Source: Nageia nagi (Eukaryota; Pinophyta). Taken from it: DNA of 64,000 nt. Shown one piece after another: positions 48,328-59,279 of the stretch. The notes under the pieces were generated by a model. That model was not told where the DNA came from. It saw only the letters and a list, made by a program, of their open reading frames with translations, and did no database searches. The translations under genes were made by a program, and so were the position numbers. How positions within the stretch are numbered: position 1 is the stretch's first letter; each line of letters starts with the position of its first letter. The stretch is taken from positions 47,368,001 to 47,432,000 of the forward strand of contig JBITNC010000001.1 of NCBI GenBank assembly GCA_050084985.1. Direction: 5' to 3'.

Positions 48328-48713
48328 AAGCATAATGTTTGCATATCATGGACATAAAAATCTATATCATCGATGGCCAATGATACAACTAGTGAGAATT
48401 CACTTAGTGAAAAGAAAATTGATGATACAATCATTAGTGGGGATGTTAACATTGACTCATACTCAATGGATGATACACCTCACTATGTATCCAAACATAC
48501 GTTATGCTTATAGCCATAAAAGCATAATATCTATGGAATATGAATATAAAATTTTAGATCATTGATGTTCAACAATACAACTAGTGAGAGTTCACTCACT
48601 TAAAAGAAAACTAGTGATACAACCATTAGTGGGAATGTTGATATTGATTCATACTCAATGGATGATGCATATAACTATGTATCGAAGCATTTTAGGGTAT
48701 CTAACATCTTTTT
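48328..48713 (+). repeat. Two-copy ~190-bp repeat in the 3' UTR of element B
   Basis: Copies 48328-48528 and 48529-48713 share CATAAT, ATCATTGATG-CAATGATAC, ACTAGTGAGARTTCACT, GATACAAYCATTAGTGGG, ATACTCAATGGATGATRC and CTATGTATC in order. The same unit is present, also in two copies, at 61197-61560 in element C. Each contains the AGTGAG/CTCACT inverted repeat in at least one copy. Short open frames here (48335-48856) track the repeat and are not genes. Confidence 0.75.
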
Positions 48714-49140
48714 ACAAGTGTACAAAAATAAATATCAGTAGAAAATACTATCAGAATCATATTTTCCATAATTTAAAAGTCATTGTATCCAAGGCATTGG
48801 TGTCATTCATTGTTTCCAAACATAACCATCAAAACCATCATAATTCCTCTGCATGACTATATGGATTCCAAAACACCAAACTCCCTAGTATCAGACATAA
48901 AGAAGTCATTGCATTCATCTTTACACATCACATGGGGCAAGAATGTTGATTTTCCAAAAAAAAATTGACTTGGTTCTTCTATACATGGAGCTTTCTTGGG
49001 GAAATCAAGTCAAAAAAGGGGGTAATTGAGAAGATTCACCAAAGGTTCAATCTACTGTACAAGAGTTCAAATTTTTCAAATATATTTTATTTCTTCTTCT
49101 TCTTTGGACATGTAATTCCACTTATTTCCATTACACTTCC

Positions 49141-49787
49141 AAAGAGGGGAAAAATGTAAATGCCTAAAAAATATTTTTCATTTTTTAAATAATTCATTTT
49201 TATGGCATAAATGGATATTATTGTAAAAAGAGATTAAAATAAATCCTATATGTGATGTAATTAATGTAATAGGACCACAAAATAACATAAGTAGTATAAA
49301 ATATCAATACAAGCACCACAAGCTATGTAATACATGAATATTCCAAGAAAAGCAAAGGATCAAGATATTACTACAAAAGAAGATCAAAAGCAAAGGATTC
49401 CTTATCAGATAATTGAATATCAGATAGGTCGATACATAAGAATCATATCATCCAAATAAAAATGGTGTTTTGTAACACCACCTATCTAAGGAATTGTTAT
49501 GTACTATTCATTATGTTTTGCATTGTTTAATTTCAACATCAAATCTCACATCTTTCATGATATTGACATCTTACGAAGACTGATTTCATAGTACCCACGA
49601 CATGATTTTGAAGTCATGATACGTTAGATCAAAGTGATGAACATGTTTATGATATGAATCCTTGGATATAATGAAGAGAAATGTTTGATCATATTGCAAC
49701 CACATGCATATCTTCATTTCTACTTTAGTAAGTATATTATAGAGAAATAGTGATTTATTTTAGTATAATACCATTATTTTTTGTCTA
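49141..49787 (+). repeat. Polypurine tract and first 3' LTR of element B
   Basis: AAAGAGGGGAAAAA (49141-49154) precedes an LTR starting TGTAAATGCC at 49155 and ending near 49787 (633 bp). The hairpin GGTGTTTTGTAACACC is intact at 49464-49479. TATAAAA is degraded to ACAAAA near 49374. Confidence 0.75.
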
Positions 49788-50555
49788 ATTATAATGAAGG
49801 AGCTTCACTAAAGGTTCAATATATTATATAAGAGTTCAAAGTTTTCAAATATCTTATATCTATTCATATTCTTTGTACATCTAATTTCACTTCTTTTCAT
49901 CACACCTATAAAGAGGGGTAAATATAGACATTTAAAAATGAATTCTTATTTATTAAATAATTTATTTTTATGGCATTAGTGGATATCATTATAAAAATAA
50001 GTTAAAGCACACCCTATACAATGTAGTTAAAGTAAAAGAACCACCAAATCATATAATTGGTATAAAATATCAAGAAAGGCACTGCAAGTTATGCAATACA
50101 TGAAGATTCCAAGAAAAGAAAAAGATCAAGACATTATTATAAAAGAAGATCAAAAGCACAGGATTCCCTAGCAGATAATTGGATATCAGATTGGTTGATA
50201 CATGAGCATCATATCATCTTAACAAAAATGATATTTTGTACCACCATCTATCTGAGTATTTATTATCTACTCTTCGTTATGCTTCATATTGTTTTATTTT
50301 AGCATCATATCTCATGTCTTTCATAGTGTTGACATCATGTAAAGATTGATTTCATAGCATCCATGATGTGACTTTGGATTCATAATTCATTGGATCTAAA
50401 TGGCAAACATGTTTATGATATGAAGCCTTGTATCTAATGAAGAGAAGTGTGTGATCATACTACAACCACATTTAAATATTTATTTATACTTCAATAAGTA
50501 TATTGTGGAGAAATAGTGTTTTATTTTATCTCAATACCATTATTTTTTATCTACA
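49788..50555 (+). repeat. Second 3' UTR piece, polypurine tract and LTR
   Basis: 49788-49922 resembles 49029-49154, including CTAAAGGTTCAAT, AGAGTTCAAA and a polypurine tract AAAGAGGGGTAA. The LTR 49923-50555 (633 bp) then follows, starting TATAGACATT and ending CTACA. A unit of about 760 bp (3' UTR end plus LTR) is therefore present twice in tandem. Confidence 0.75.
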
Positions 50556-51140
50556 ATATGAATGCAGAGAAGAAGGAGATAGAAGATTATGGTGGTGAGA
50601 GCCATATCAAGGCACCCTATGAATCAAAAGAGGATGAGGGATAACCTGAAGGGAAAGTAGTTACATGCTTTATGCAACCATGAAAGCTAAATGTTCCTTA
50701 TATAGGAGATGAAAAAGTTAAGGATGAGATCCTTAAGGCTTTATATGACACCTTTGAAATTCTAAAAGAATTCTAGGAGCAATATGTGAAACTAGATAGT
50801 GGAGGTCCTCATAAGGATATAGAAAATTCAAAAAAATTTAGTAGGGTATCGAACTCAAGACTTTACTTAATGAATCTGTAATGGGCCACCACCTACCTCT
50901 AATGTAAAATAAAAGGAGAATTCATGATCCTCAATGAAGATTTCCCTCAACATAAAGCCCTTATCAATCATCATGCCTCTAGGAATGAAGCACTCTAAGG
51001 ATACCATGCCTAAGGGGAAGTCCAAGAAACTAGTCACTATCATGCAAGGAAGTAAGAGGAAAATGATGACTCCAAATTAGGACTCAACACCCACCACCAA
51101 GAAGAGGGAAATCAAATCCCCTCCCTTGAAATTTTAATGT
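50556..51140 (+). pseudogene. Broken ORF of unknown family, possible right part
   Basis: Coding-like sequence right after the last LTR: EKKEIEDYGGESHIKAPYES, then YIGDEKVKDEILKALYDTFE (about 50700) and YVKLDSGGPHKDIENSKKF, ending in a basic tail KGKSKKLVTIMQGSKRKMM (about 51015-51070). It does not resemble the gypsy leader seen after the 5' LTRs. It may be the continuation of the ORF at 38196-39480 that element B split, since the left piece runs up toward the LTR and both are acidic/basic charged proteins of similar preservation. No family recognised. Confidence 0.35.
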
Positions 51141-51830
51141 AAATATTTGCATCTTGGATACACCTTAAATTTTTTTTATTGTAGATTAATTATATAGATA
51201 TAGATATATAGTAATTGGTAATATTAAGGTATAGTTGTAGTTTAGCTACTATTAAAAACTAGTTACAATTTTTTTATCATACTCGAATCTTTAATCATTG
51301 TGATAAGTTTTGGGGACCCTAATAAAATCCATCATTTTTTTATAATATAATTTACCTTATTATCAAAAAATATTTAATCGATAATTACAGGTTGTTATAA
51401 TTACATAACACTCCATACTGTAATTAATTTTTGTAATATCTATTCATTGTAATTTTGTCTAGAAGCATCTCTATAATGGCATCAAGAGGAAGGTAAAGAC
51501 TCAAATGTTTGGTTGTCAAATAGTTTTTAAAAGTTATCTTATTTCTTAGTATTATGATATCTAAGATAGATGCCTCACAATTTATATCTCTCAATATTTT
51601 TAGATATATATATCTAAGCTAGTTTATTTCTATACAATATAACTTGATGAAGATTATATTTAGTTGTTTAGTTAAAATATAAATAATTCTTACTTCAAAT
51701 ATAGATTATAATTTAATATTTATATCCTACAATATATATATATATATATATATTAAAAAAAAATATTTTACAATTGGACATTTGATTCCTTGCCCTCCCC
51801 CAATTGCCATTATAGAGATGTATCTCGATG
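51141..51830. other. Unassigned AT-rich region with a TA run
   Basis: No gene. A TA run of about 11 units lies at 51731-51752. CATCTCTATAATGGCATC at about 51470 matches, on the opposite strand, the repeat word of the foldback to the right. Confidence 0.45.
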
Positions 51831-52402
51831 TAACTATTCTAGGGGGGATCTTAAAAGTTTCCCTATTTTGTATAGAAGTCACCGCCAAAATTTCATCAAA
51901 TTCTTATCATTTTGATAAAAACACACATACTATGGATGCCTATTATTTTAATGCATTTCTAATGTAGATAAAGAATAATACACTCTATTAAAGAATTCTA
52001 AAAAGTAGTAAAAATATTTTTCTAACAAGTACGTAAAATAATTACACTAAGAGACATCTCTACAATGGCAACCGAGGGATATATATTTGTTAATGTCAAT
52101 TAAAAAAAAAATTAAAAAAATGTTTGATAGTTGGACATTTGATTCCTTTCCCTCCCCTGGTTGCCATTGTAGAGATTTCTCTCTATGTAATTATTTTATG
52201 TACTTGTTAGAAAAAGGTTTTAACTACTTTTTAGAATTCTTTAATAGAATGTATTATTCTTTATCTACATTATAAATGCATTAAAATAATAGGCATCCAT
52301 AGTATGGTTGTTTTTTTCAAAATGAAAAGAATTTGATAAAATTTTGGTGGTGACTTATAATTGAAATAGGGAAACTTTTAAGATCCCCCCCCCCCTAAAA
52401 AA
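51831..52402. repeat. Long inverted repeat (foldback), ~248-bp arms
   Basis: The arms 51831-52078 and about 52154-52402 are inverted copies. Left landmarks GGGGGGATCTTAAAAGTTTC, CTATGGATGCCTATTATTTT, AGAATAATACACTCTATTAA and TCTCTACAATGGCAACC are matched in reverse by GGTTGCCATTGTAGAGA, TTAATAGAATGTATTATTCT, AAAATAATAGGCATCCATAG and GAAACTTTTAAGATCCCCC. The loop is about 75 bp. The sequence TGGACATTTGATTCCTT with TTGCCATTRTAGAGA occurs in direct orientation before the left arm (51775) and in the loop/right arm (52133). It fits a foldback or MITE-like element, without an obvious target-site duplication. A transcript would form a long hairpin. Confidence 0.85.
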
Positions 52403-53729
52403 TTACTTTTAATAGGAAGGAGATCAATTTTAAAACCTATTAGAAAATAGGACAATCAATTTTGAACTATATTATACTCATTAGTAAAGGGGAAAAAAAT
52501 AATCATTCAAATACTTAATTGATATATTTGCAAATTTTGATAGATACTATAAACCTTTGAGTTTGAAAGGAGATGGTCATATTGTATTGAGCTAACCAAA
52601 ATTTTGAGAGTTGAGCTCAAGATGATGTGGGATTCCAAAAAGGAAACTTTTATGGGTTCAATCACCAACTCAAAGTGATATAAAATATTATGCTTACAAT
52701 TTTAGTGGGCAAGGTTTTTATTTTTTGCTTAACCAAATAGAATGATAACCAAAACAATTAAGACATTGGTGATATACCATCCAACTAGATGATGATAGAG
52801 ATGATTGTGTTGATGACATAGAACAGGATATGGACCTATTGTAACATGAATGCAAAAATATCATGTGGAGTAATCAAATGTCCATGTTGGTTAAATTATT
52901 TATATTTAACAATCAATATTATGATCATTTATTATGTTATATCCAACATTATCCCTCATGCAATTTTAGCTATCTTCGATGAACTACATCTATTGGGTAT
53001 AAGATATTCCATTAGAGTAAAGAGAATATGTGAAAAAGTTAACTATGTGAGTATTCTAAGTTGAAAAATCAAAATATTTCCAATGAAGAGTATATCTCCT
53101 TGATTTGTTTTTTATGGTCATGATTTAACAAAAAACTTTGATTAAAGTTTTGAAATACTAGGTAAAGAAGTAAAATGGTAACCAAAAAATTGGAGCTAAG
53201 TTGTTAGTATCATGGATGGTATATATTATTATTAGGTTTCCAATGTATAAAAGGTGGTACCAATAACAAATTAAAAGGATATATGTTCATGTTCTCAAAA
53301 TTGATGATGAACATTCATTTCTATACATATCATGCCTCATATTTAAAATGAATAAAATGATTTAATATGTTAATCAATGGTTCTCATGTAACTCAAATAA
53401 TCAAATGATAGGGATCTAAAGGAAATGAAAAGAATAAAAATTTAAAATCTTACATTATTTAATGATATGTTATTTAATTTAAAATAGGCATTAGCGTAAG
53501 ATAATGTAATAGATGATATTTCTTTTGGATCTTAAATAAAATTAATGATATTTTTATTTATTTATACAAGTTACAAGTATATAAGGGAGATAAATTATTT
53601 CAAAGATAAAATATTTAATATTTAAAAATCTAATATCCAATTCATTATATTTTGTGAGTATGGATGGAGGTATTAACAAAGAAAAAAGAAAATGAAAGGA
53701 AAGAATAAAATAATGATAGTTGCAGGTGG
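52403..53729. other. Unassigned AT-rich region
   Basis: No domain or repeat recognised on either strand. Open frames (52846-53064 plus, 53554-53772 minus) have no motif; the latter runs into the LTR. Confidence 0.4.
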
Positions 53730-54350
53730 TGTAGACACCTAAAAATGAATTAATATTTATTAAATAATTCATTTTATAGCATCAAGGAATATTTATTGTA
53801 AAGAGGGTTAAAATATACCCAAGGCAATGTAATCAATGCAATGGACCATGGTATAATGTAAAAGGTGTCCAATGTCAAGAAATACACCACAAATAATGTA
53901 ATATGCAATGGTCCCAAGAATAAAAAAGGATCAAAATATTACTATAAAATAATATCAAAGGCAACATAATGCATCATTGGTCAAGATCCATAGGGAGTGA
54001 TTAGAACATACAATATCATTTTACCCGACCAAAAAAGGTGTTTTGTAACACCATCTATTCATAGATTTGTTACACCCTTCGTATTGCTCTCTCGTATTTC
54101 AATTTCTATTTGTGGATATGCATCTTTTACACCATTAGTAGTGTGCTCTTAGGATGTTGGTGGAATTCATTTATTATGGTATGATACTATGATTGATGTG
54201 TGATTCCTATTGTTTCATTTGGATGTGGATCTAATGAAGGCACCTTATTTATCATGTTTGTTTGATGTCATATTTTTGATATATGCTTTAATATTACATT
54301 GTAGAGAAATAGTGCTTTGATGTATTATTTATACATTATTTTTAGTCTAA
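53730..54350 (+). repeat. 5' LTR of element C
   Basis: Starts TGTAGACACCTAAAAATGAA. TATA box TATAAAA at 53943-53949, and about 90 bp downstream the perfect hairpin GGTGTTTTGTAACACC (54037-54052), expected within the transcribed part. The end reads TTTTTAGTCTAA, matching TTTTTAGTCTACA in the 3' LTR. Confidence 0.88.
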
Positions 54351-54475
54351 ATTTTGGTGAAATCAAATGTTTTGATTAATATTTCCTTACTTACAAGATC
54401 TTGTGAGATTTATATGAAGGATTAATTTTGCTAACGTTGTGCATAGACTATTTTATGCTATCAATGATATGAAAA

Positions 54476-55250
54476 ATGGAACAAATTTTAGAGAGCTTGG
54501 TAAAATTAGTGCAAGATATACCCAATCATGTGGCTTCAATGCAAAGTTCAATTAGTAATTCACTATCAACTATAGATCTAGCAATAGTTGCAAGGCTAAC
54601 CAATCTAGAGACTTATAAGAGATCCTAGTAAAAAGAAGAAGATAATGATGGTATCTTCACCACACCCTCATCAGATGATATCCATAATTATCCCCTACAA
54701 TCCGATCATAAGGCCTCCAAGTTCAAGATGTTTAATAGTAAAAAAGATCCAAAGTAACATCTTATTAGCTTTCAAGAGGAGTGCTTGTTGAAATTGGGAT
54801 CAAAGGAGAAGTTGATGGTAAAAATTATCCCAAGGAGTTTAAAAGGTGATGCCATTTAATGGTTATACAATTTGTTGGGGGGATCCATAGATTCATTCAA
54901 GTCATTAGAAAAGCATTCACGAGTTAATACAAATATAATATCAAAGAGAAAGGAATAGTTATAGAATTATGTGCAATGCACCAAGGAAGCAATGAAATCC
55001 TAGAGAAGTATATTTCAAAATTCAAAAAGGTATAGCAATCTATTCATAGCAAATTGTATGAGAGTAAAATTTTTGGTATATTTAGAGATTCTATTTTTTC
55101 AATCAGTAATTTGCATGCTCAAACTAATAAGGTTATTGGATTTGGGGTATTAGTAAAAGAATTGTTGCAAAAAAGAAAATTTTTATTAGAGTTAAGATAT
55201 CTCAAGTATACATATACTTCTTACAATAAATAGAATCATAAGATATACAA
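54476..55250 (+). pseudogene. gag, element C
   Basis: ATG at 54476 (MEQILESLVKLVQDIPNHVA). After an N-terminal region come FKMFNSKKDPK-stop-HLISFQ (about 54722), EKLMVKIIPRSLKGDAI and WLYNLLGGSIDSFKSLEKH (about 54862), which match the Retrotrans_gag core, in which a D-P-x2-HL start, an F-P-x-S-L-x-G-x-A-x-x-W segment and GSI-x-SF-x-x-L are typical. Stops and at least one frameshift follow (about 54757, 54858, 54960). After 55100 the frame shifts and no zinc knuckle is evident. Confidence 0.75.
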
Positions 55251-55379
55251 AAAGGAGGAAAAAATAGTAAATATGTTTGATACACCTGCACCTCCTCTTA
55301 CATTGATAAGATAAATTACAATAAGAGATAGAAGTTATACATTTCCAGTCTAGCCAAGGTTTGTTATGAGAGATCTGAT

Positions 55380-56427
55380 GAAGAGGGGTTTACTATAGCC
55401 ATTAGAGAAAACATCACAAGATAATAGTGTCCCAATGGAAAATTTTGATGCTTATTGCACTTATCATCAAAGGAAAGCTCATTATACAAATTTCTATAAA
55501 GCATTAGAAGCTAAAATTTTGGATCTTATTATACAAGAAAGATATGAAATTAATTAGAAAGATTTGGATCCAAATATAATAGTGAACTTAGTTTCAATGG
55601 ATAAAGAAGTTTGTGCTAGATTAAGAAGGGGGCATCCAAGGAACATTACAAATCCAATTACTACTGAGCAAGTAAGTATACCACTTGATCCAAAAATTTA
55701 TAGCATAATTAAGAAATTGAAAACTACTTCTACTAAGATTAGTTTGCATTATATCATATCTACATCTGAAACACATAGGGAGATCTTATATGCTTTATTC
55801 AAAAAAAAACATTTCCTACCAATATGTATGTTGCCATGTTTTTAGAAAAACTTAGATCTATTAATGAATGTGATTGAATTTCATTTTATAAATATGAAAA
55901 TCTAAGTAAAGAAATCCTTGATGAGTGTTTAGCCTTGTATATCACACCTATTATAGAAGGATGGGAAATAAAAAGAATATTGGTAGATAATGGATCTGTT
56001 GTTAATGTTTGTTCTCAAAAAAATTTTACAAATTCAAGAGAAAGGTATAGAAATACCTCCCATAGAAGAAGCCACTTTCTGAATTAGAGCATATGATAGT
56101 TCATCCAAAAAGCTAATTGGAATAGCTACAATTTTGGTTACAATAAGAGTCAGGACATTTGAAGCTTAGTTTTAGGTTTTGGATTCAAAGTTTTCATATA
56201 ACCTACTTTTAAGAAGACATTGGCTTCATGATATGGATGCAATACCATCGAAACTACATAATAGATTGAAATTTGAATATCAAGGTGAGGTACATATACT
56301 AATAGGAGATCCAAAACCATATGCCTTATGCAATGCAATAGACATGGAGAAATTCATAGTGACTTATCCTAAATATGAAATTGTACCTTTGGAAGTAGGT
56401 GTAGCAGTGGTGAAATTAGAAAAATAG
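55380..56427 (+). pseudogene. gag end and aspartic protease, element C
   Basis: Open pieces before the protease include 55564-55845. The protease begins near 55970: EIKRILVDNGSVVNVCSQ contains the active-site DNG-S motif (DTG/DSG in other families), followed by IRAYDSSSKKLIGIATILVT, FQVLDSKFSYNLLLRRHWLH (56173-56232) and GAIPS-like DAIPSKLHNRLKFEYQGEV. In the family the box reads SYNLLLGRPWIH; here the Gly is replaced by Arg. The domain would cleave the polyprotein. Frameshifts occur about 55850 and 56030. Confidence 0.82.
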
Positions 56428-57211
56428 CCTCATATTGTAGAAATAGGAATGGGAATGTACAAAATTGAAAACTTTGATCTATTAATATTTGTAAAAGATT
56501 TGAAATGATTGAAAATACTAAGTGTTGAAGGTATTCAATAGCATGTCATATTGCCTAAACGCTATCAATGGTGTGAAAATAGAGATGATGATGGGGGTTC
56601 TTGCTCTATAGTAATGGTATCACTAAGCTAAGTAACCTCAATAAATGATTAAATGACAAACACAATGAGTAAAATCTTTCCATCTCCTTTTTTGCATAAC
56701 TACATGATAGAAAATTACAAATATAAAGGAGGGGTTTTACGTCAATCAAAATAGGGTGTGTATTCTTTTTCTACTACAGTAGGAGCTTAAAAAACTAAGA
56801 ATGGATTAGGTAGTGATCAGAATATAAAACAAACAATGGGACCTATCAAGTTTATAAAAGAGTACAATTTGATTGAGCTTTCTAATGATATTGATGAAGA
56901 TTTATGGATTGATGATACTATACAACTTGAATTTGATTGCTTTAATATTGATGATGATATCTTAGAGTACATGGGGGCACATTTAGAATTACCTAAATCA
57001 AATGAAAAAAATAAATAAACAAGTTACATTCTTAGTGAATATGTGTATTTTGGAAAAGAGGTGAATTTTAGTGAAGTGTTTTACGTTCAGTAAGAACATG
57101 ATGATACAAGTGATATTCAAGGATTGGAAGATTTACTATCATAATTATAGCAAAAAGATGAATTAGCATTCCCAACTGAGGAACTAGCAGATGTCAACAT
57201 TGGGACAAGTG
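56428..57211 (+). pseudogene. Protease to RT linker of pol, element C
   Basis: Acidic linker of the polyprotein, including the open piece 56836-57015 (YNLIELSNDIDEDLWIDDTI, DCFNIDDDILEYMG). It ends in ADVNIGTS, resembling the VNIGT segment that precedes the RT in this group, right at the point where the foreign LTR interrupts it. Confidence 0.6.
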
Positions 57212-57758
57212 TGTTGGAATATATAATGCATTATTGTAAAGGTTTTGTTATAATCCTCCTTCTAAATTCACTAATACTTAAAGGTGTCATAAGATACCTT
57301 AAGTATTTAAGTGAATATGATAATTTAACTTGTCCTACACTCCATGTCATGAGCATGCCCCTTGGGTAAAACGGAGTGCATGTCATGCCTTTGTACATTG
57401 GTAAAAGGTTGATCCAAAGAGGGATTTTGGCTTATAAATAGAAGGCTCCCTCTTTGTGACCATACACCAATTTGTGAAGTAAAGTTATGCTATAGGATAG
57501 TGTTTAGGAGAAAAGTTTAGGAGGATTGTAAGAATTCATATTGGTGAATGAAGTGAGATCTAGTTAGTGGATGTACTCCTAGTTGGAGGAACCACTTACA
57601 TCTTGTGTTATATTGTGAGATTGCTTTGTGAGTTTGTTAGGTGTGTTTGTGAGCTTTCAAGAGATATTGGTTGTTTATGATTATCAATGTTATAGTTAAA
57701 TCCTTCAAATTGATGAGGAAATGTTGGTCAAAGTTGGAGTTGCTCACCCTACACCTCA
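57212..57758 (+). mobile_element. Solo LTR of another family inserted in pol of element C
   Basis: The polyprotein reading breaks after ADVNIGTS and resumes near 57785. The insert starts TGTTGGAATATATAATGC, carries a TATA box TATAAATA at 57433-57440 about 220 bp in, followed by GAAGGCTCCCTCTTTG, and could end at ACACCTCA (57758). These are LTR features, but the ends are approximate and I see no clean target-site duplication (AAGTG before it, a similar AAAGG about 57764). No second LTR or pol is associated, so a solo LTR is the simplest reading. Confidence 0.6.
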
Positions 57759-57784
57759 GTAAGAAAGGTACAAAAATAAATTTA

Positions 57785-58700
57785 ATAAAAATCATAATAA
57801 TTTTACATGGTCTTATGCTAATTTTCTAGTTTAGGTCCCTCTTTTGTTATCCATAATTTGCCACTTAAGGAAAGAGATAAACTAATTAAACAAAAACTAA
57901 GAAAGATGCATCCTTATAAGGTATTGTTAGTCAAGAAAAAAATTGAAAAATACTTGAATGTTATATTCATAAAACCAATTGATTATTCAAAATGAATGGT
58001 TAACATTGTTCTTATTACAAAACCTACTAGAGAGATAAGAGTTTGTATTGATTTTCATGATATCAATAATGCTTGTCCAAAAGATGATTTTTCATTACCA
58101 AATATTAATATGATTGTGGATAGTATTGCTGGTCATGATACTTTATCTTTTATGGATGGATTTCTTGGATATAATTGAATTCTAATCAATTTCACTGATC
58201 AACATAAGATTACTTTTACTACACCTTGGGAAAAATTTTGTTGGAAGGTTATGCTTTTTGGATTGAAAAATGCAGGTGCTATTTATCAAAGAGCTATGGT
58301 GTTTATGTTCCATGAGCATATTCATAAATTAGTGGAGGTGTATGTTGATGATATTTTGGTAAAATCAAATCAAGGATAAGACCATTTGGAGCTCCTTGAA
58401 GAGGTATTTCACATTTTCAAAAGGTATAAGCTTAGACTTAAACCTCAAAAGTGTGCTTTTGGTATCACTTCATGGTCCCAAAAATGGGTATTGAGGTGGA
58501 TCCTAAAAAGGTAAAATCCATAGTGAGTATGACAACTCCAAAGAACCTTAAACAACTAAGGAGTCTCCAAGGGAAGATAAATTTGGTAAGAAGGTTCATT
58601 TCTCAACATAGGGATAAGTGTAGGCCATTTACTAATTTATTGAAAAAGGATATCAAGTTCATATGGGATGATAAATATCAAAAAGCATTTGAGGATATAA
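57785..58700 (+). pseudogene. Reverse transcriptase, element C
   Basis: LPLKERDKLIKQKLRKMHPY, KPTREIRVCIDFHDINNACP (about 58020) with KDDFSLPNINMIVDSIAGHD and LSFMDGFLGYN, then FTTPWEKFCWKVMLFGLKNA, YQRAMVFMFHEHIHKLVEVY and the catalytic YVDDILVKS at 58341-58367 (YVDD intact). The thumb follows as KYKLRLKPQKCAFGITS-like sequence and, after a frameshift near 58465, GIEVDPKKVKSIVSM, LRSLQGKINLVRRFISQHRD (58555-58614). Stops at 58177 and 58378. It copies the RNA into DNA in active elements; this copy is inactive. Confidence 0.9.
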
Positions 58701-59100
58701 AATAGTACTTGCTAAATCCCCTTATTTTAGTACCTATGGATTTTGAAAAAGAAGTATATCTTTACATATCAACCACATTATATGCCTTGGGGGTAATGTT
58801 GTGTCAAACAGATGATGACAATAATGAAAGGAAAATATAATATTTTAGAAAAACTCTTATTGATTATGAAAAAAGATACACACCCATGGAAAAGCTTTGC
58901 TTTGGTATTATTTTTGCTATAGAAAAACTAAGGCATTATCTTTTACATTGCACTTAATATGTTGTTAGCCTAGTTAACCCACTAAAATATCTTGTAGTAA
59001 AGAAACATTTATAAAGAAGGGTAGCCAAGTGGTTGATGTTGTTGAAAGAGTTTGATATCAATGTGGTAAAGCAAAAATTGTGAAAGGATAGGCAATTACA
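58701..59100 (+). pseudogene. RNase H (first), element C
   Basis: Continues from RT: PLILVPMDFEKEVYLYISTT, ALGVMLCQTDDDNNERK, then TLIDYEKRYTPMEKLCFGII, AIEKLRHYLLHCT and VNPLKYLVVKKHL, the usual order of the gypsy RNase H. Stops at about 58837, 58957 and 59011. Confidence 0.82.
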
Positions 59101-59279
59101 AACTTGATAACAAAATTCCCTCATAATGATGGTATAGTGGTGCATGAGGAATTCCCATATGAACATGATGAGGACTCATACTACCAACAATATGCAACAC
59201 TACCCAAACGTTGTCAATGGCATGATGAGGAAGATATGATGATCCCATATGAACTCATGTGTTACATGGAGGATGAACC

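Larger units (their letters stand above)
39973..50555 (+). mobile_element. Tat-like Ty3/gypsy element B, rearranged
   Basis: Bounded by related LTRs: 39973-40585 on the left, and two tandem LTRs on the right (49155-49787 and 49923-50555). It keeps the leader and the start of gag (40586-40740), then unexplained sequence with a direct repeat and another element's LTR junction, then the end of RNase H, the second RNase H and integrase (45985-48140), a 3' UTR with a tandem repeat and polypurine tracts. Protease and RT are absent. Flanking 5-mers TTGTT and ATATG do not match, so the outer ends may not derive from one insertion. LTR family and pol match element C. Confidence 0.65.

Noticed and set aside
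48335-48968. Run of three open frames after integrase of element B
   Set aside because: They coincide with the non-coding 3' UTR repeat, and the two copies do not keep a common frame.
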